Shown: piece by piece, positions 15,765-15,904 of the stretch
Position numbering within the stretch: the stretch's first letter is position 1
Layout: each line of letters starts with the position of its first letter
Source of the DNA: Prasinococcaceae sp. CCMP 1430
Lineage: Eukaryota; Prasinodermophyta; Palmophyllophyceae; Prasinococcales; Prasinococcaceae
Length of the DNA stretch: 15,904 nucleotides
Direction of reading: 5' to 3'
NCBI GenBank assembly: GCA_013416795.1
Contig: RQSC01000525.1
Coordinates: forward strand, 8,027 to 23,930
Program-made: the position numbers and the translations under genes
Notes under the pieces: model-generated
Database searches by the model: none
Told to the model about the DNA's origin: nothing
What the model saw: the letters and a program-made list of their open reading frames with translations, nothing else

Positions 15765-15904
15765 CTGCGCGCCACGCCGCGATCAGCGCGAGAAGGGTGG
15801 TGGGAGGGCGCACTCGTCAGCGCTTGCACAGGCGGCCTACCGGGGGGGGGTGCCGGGGGGCGCCGGCGGCCAAGGGCGGAGGGGGCGCGCGCGCTGGGCC
15901 CGCG
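15765..15904 (-). other. Intron upstream of the RS31-like exon
   Basis: Read on the minus strand, the segment ends in CTGAC (15820-15816), a pyrimidine-rich stretch and GCGCGCAG. No ATG-led exon with an RRM first strand was found before the window edge, so the first exon is outside. Confidence 0.55.

Noticed and set aside
1-15904. A defence system, biosynthetic cluster or other prokaryotic-style system
   Set aside because: All recognised genes are eukaryotic housekeeping genes with spliceosomal introns, and no gene set with a shared unknown function is visible.

Overview
This is a stretch of nuclear DNA from a very GC-rich unicellular eukaryote. The genes are cut by short GT-AG spliceosomal introns of about 75-265 nt. 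They encode typical eukaryotic proteins: cytosolic ribosomal protein eL27, mitochondrial BCKDH E1-alpha, ETF-beta, and an SR splicing factor most like the plant RS31/RS40 type. Introns and spacers are full of (GT)n, (CA)n and (CG)n. A microalga such as a haptophyte or pelagophyte fits this style best, but the lineage is inference. No prokaryotic system, rRNA, tRNA, CRISPR array or intact transposon was seen.

Layout: eL27 last exon (+, 233-484); cystathionine beta-synthase-like enzyme (-, 984-2873, 3-4 exons); Ala-rich polyQ protein of unknown function (+, 4132-6204); ETFB (-, 6463-7371, 2 exons); BCKDHA (+, 8339-10372, 7 exons); intronless coiled-coil protein (-, 10790-13441); Lys/Cys-rich 3' exon (+, about 14501-14713); two-RRM RS-type splicing factor, 5' partial (-, 14804-15764). 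All eight neighbours alternate in strand. This gives four convergent gaps (90-499 bp) and three wider divergent gaps (about 1-1.26 kb). The divergent gaps hold most of the unexplained repeats.

Functional links: ETFB and BCKDHA share one divergent spacer of 967 bp. BCKDH produces branched acyl-CoAs, and the dehydrogenases that oxidise these pass electrons to ETF, so the pair may be co-regulated. The CBS-like enzyme starts transsulfuration. A later step of that pathway releases 2-oxobutyrate, which BCKDH-type complexes can oxidise, but that link is speculative.

The strongest observation that is not a gene is a shared intron grammar. Ten of twelve resolved or near-certain acceptors are preceded by CTGAC, a likely branch site. 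Many donors read GTGCG. The 5' parts of several introns can pair with their 3' parts, best seen in BCKDHA introns 3, 4 and 5. The second target for follow-up is an AT-rich island at about 13442-14030 holding a diverged direct repeat and a hairpin, which may be a decayed mobile element.
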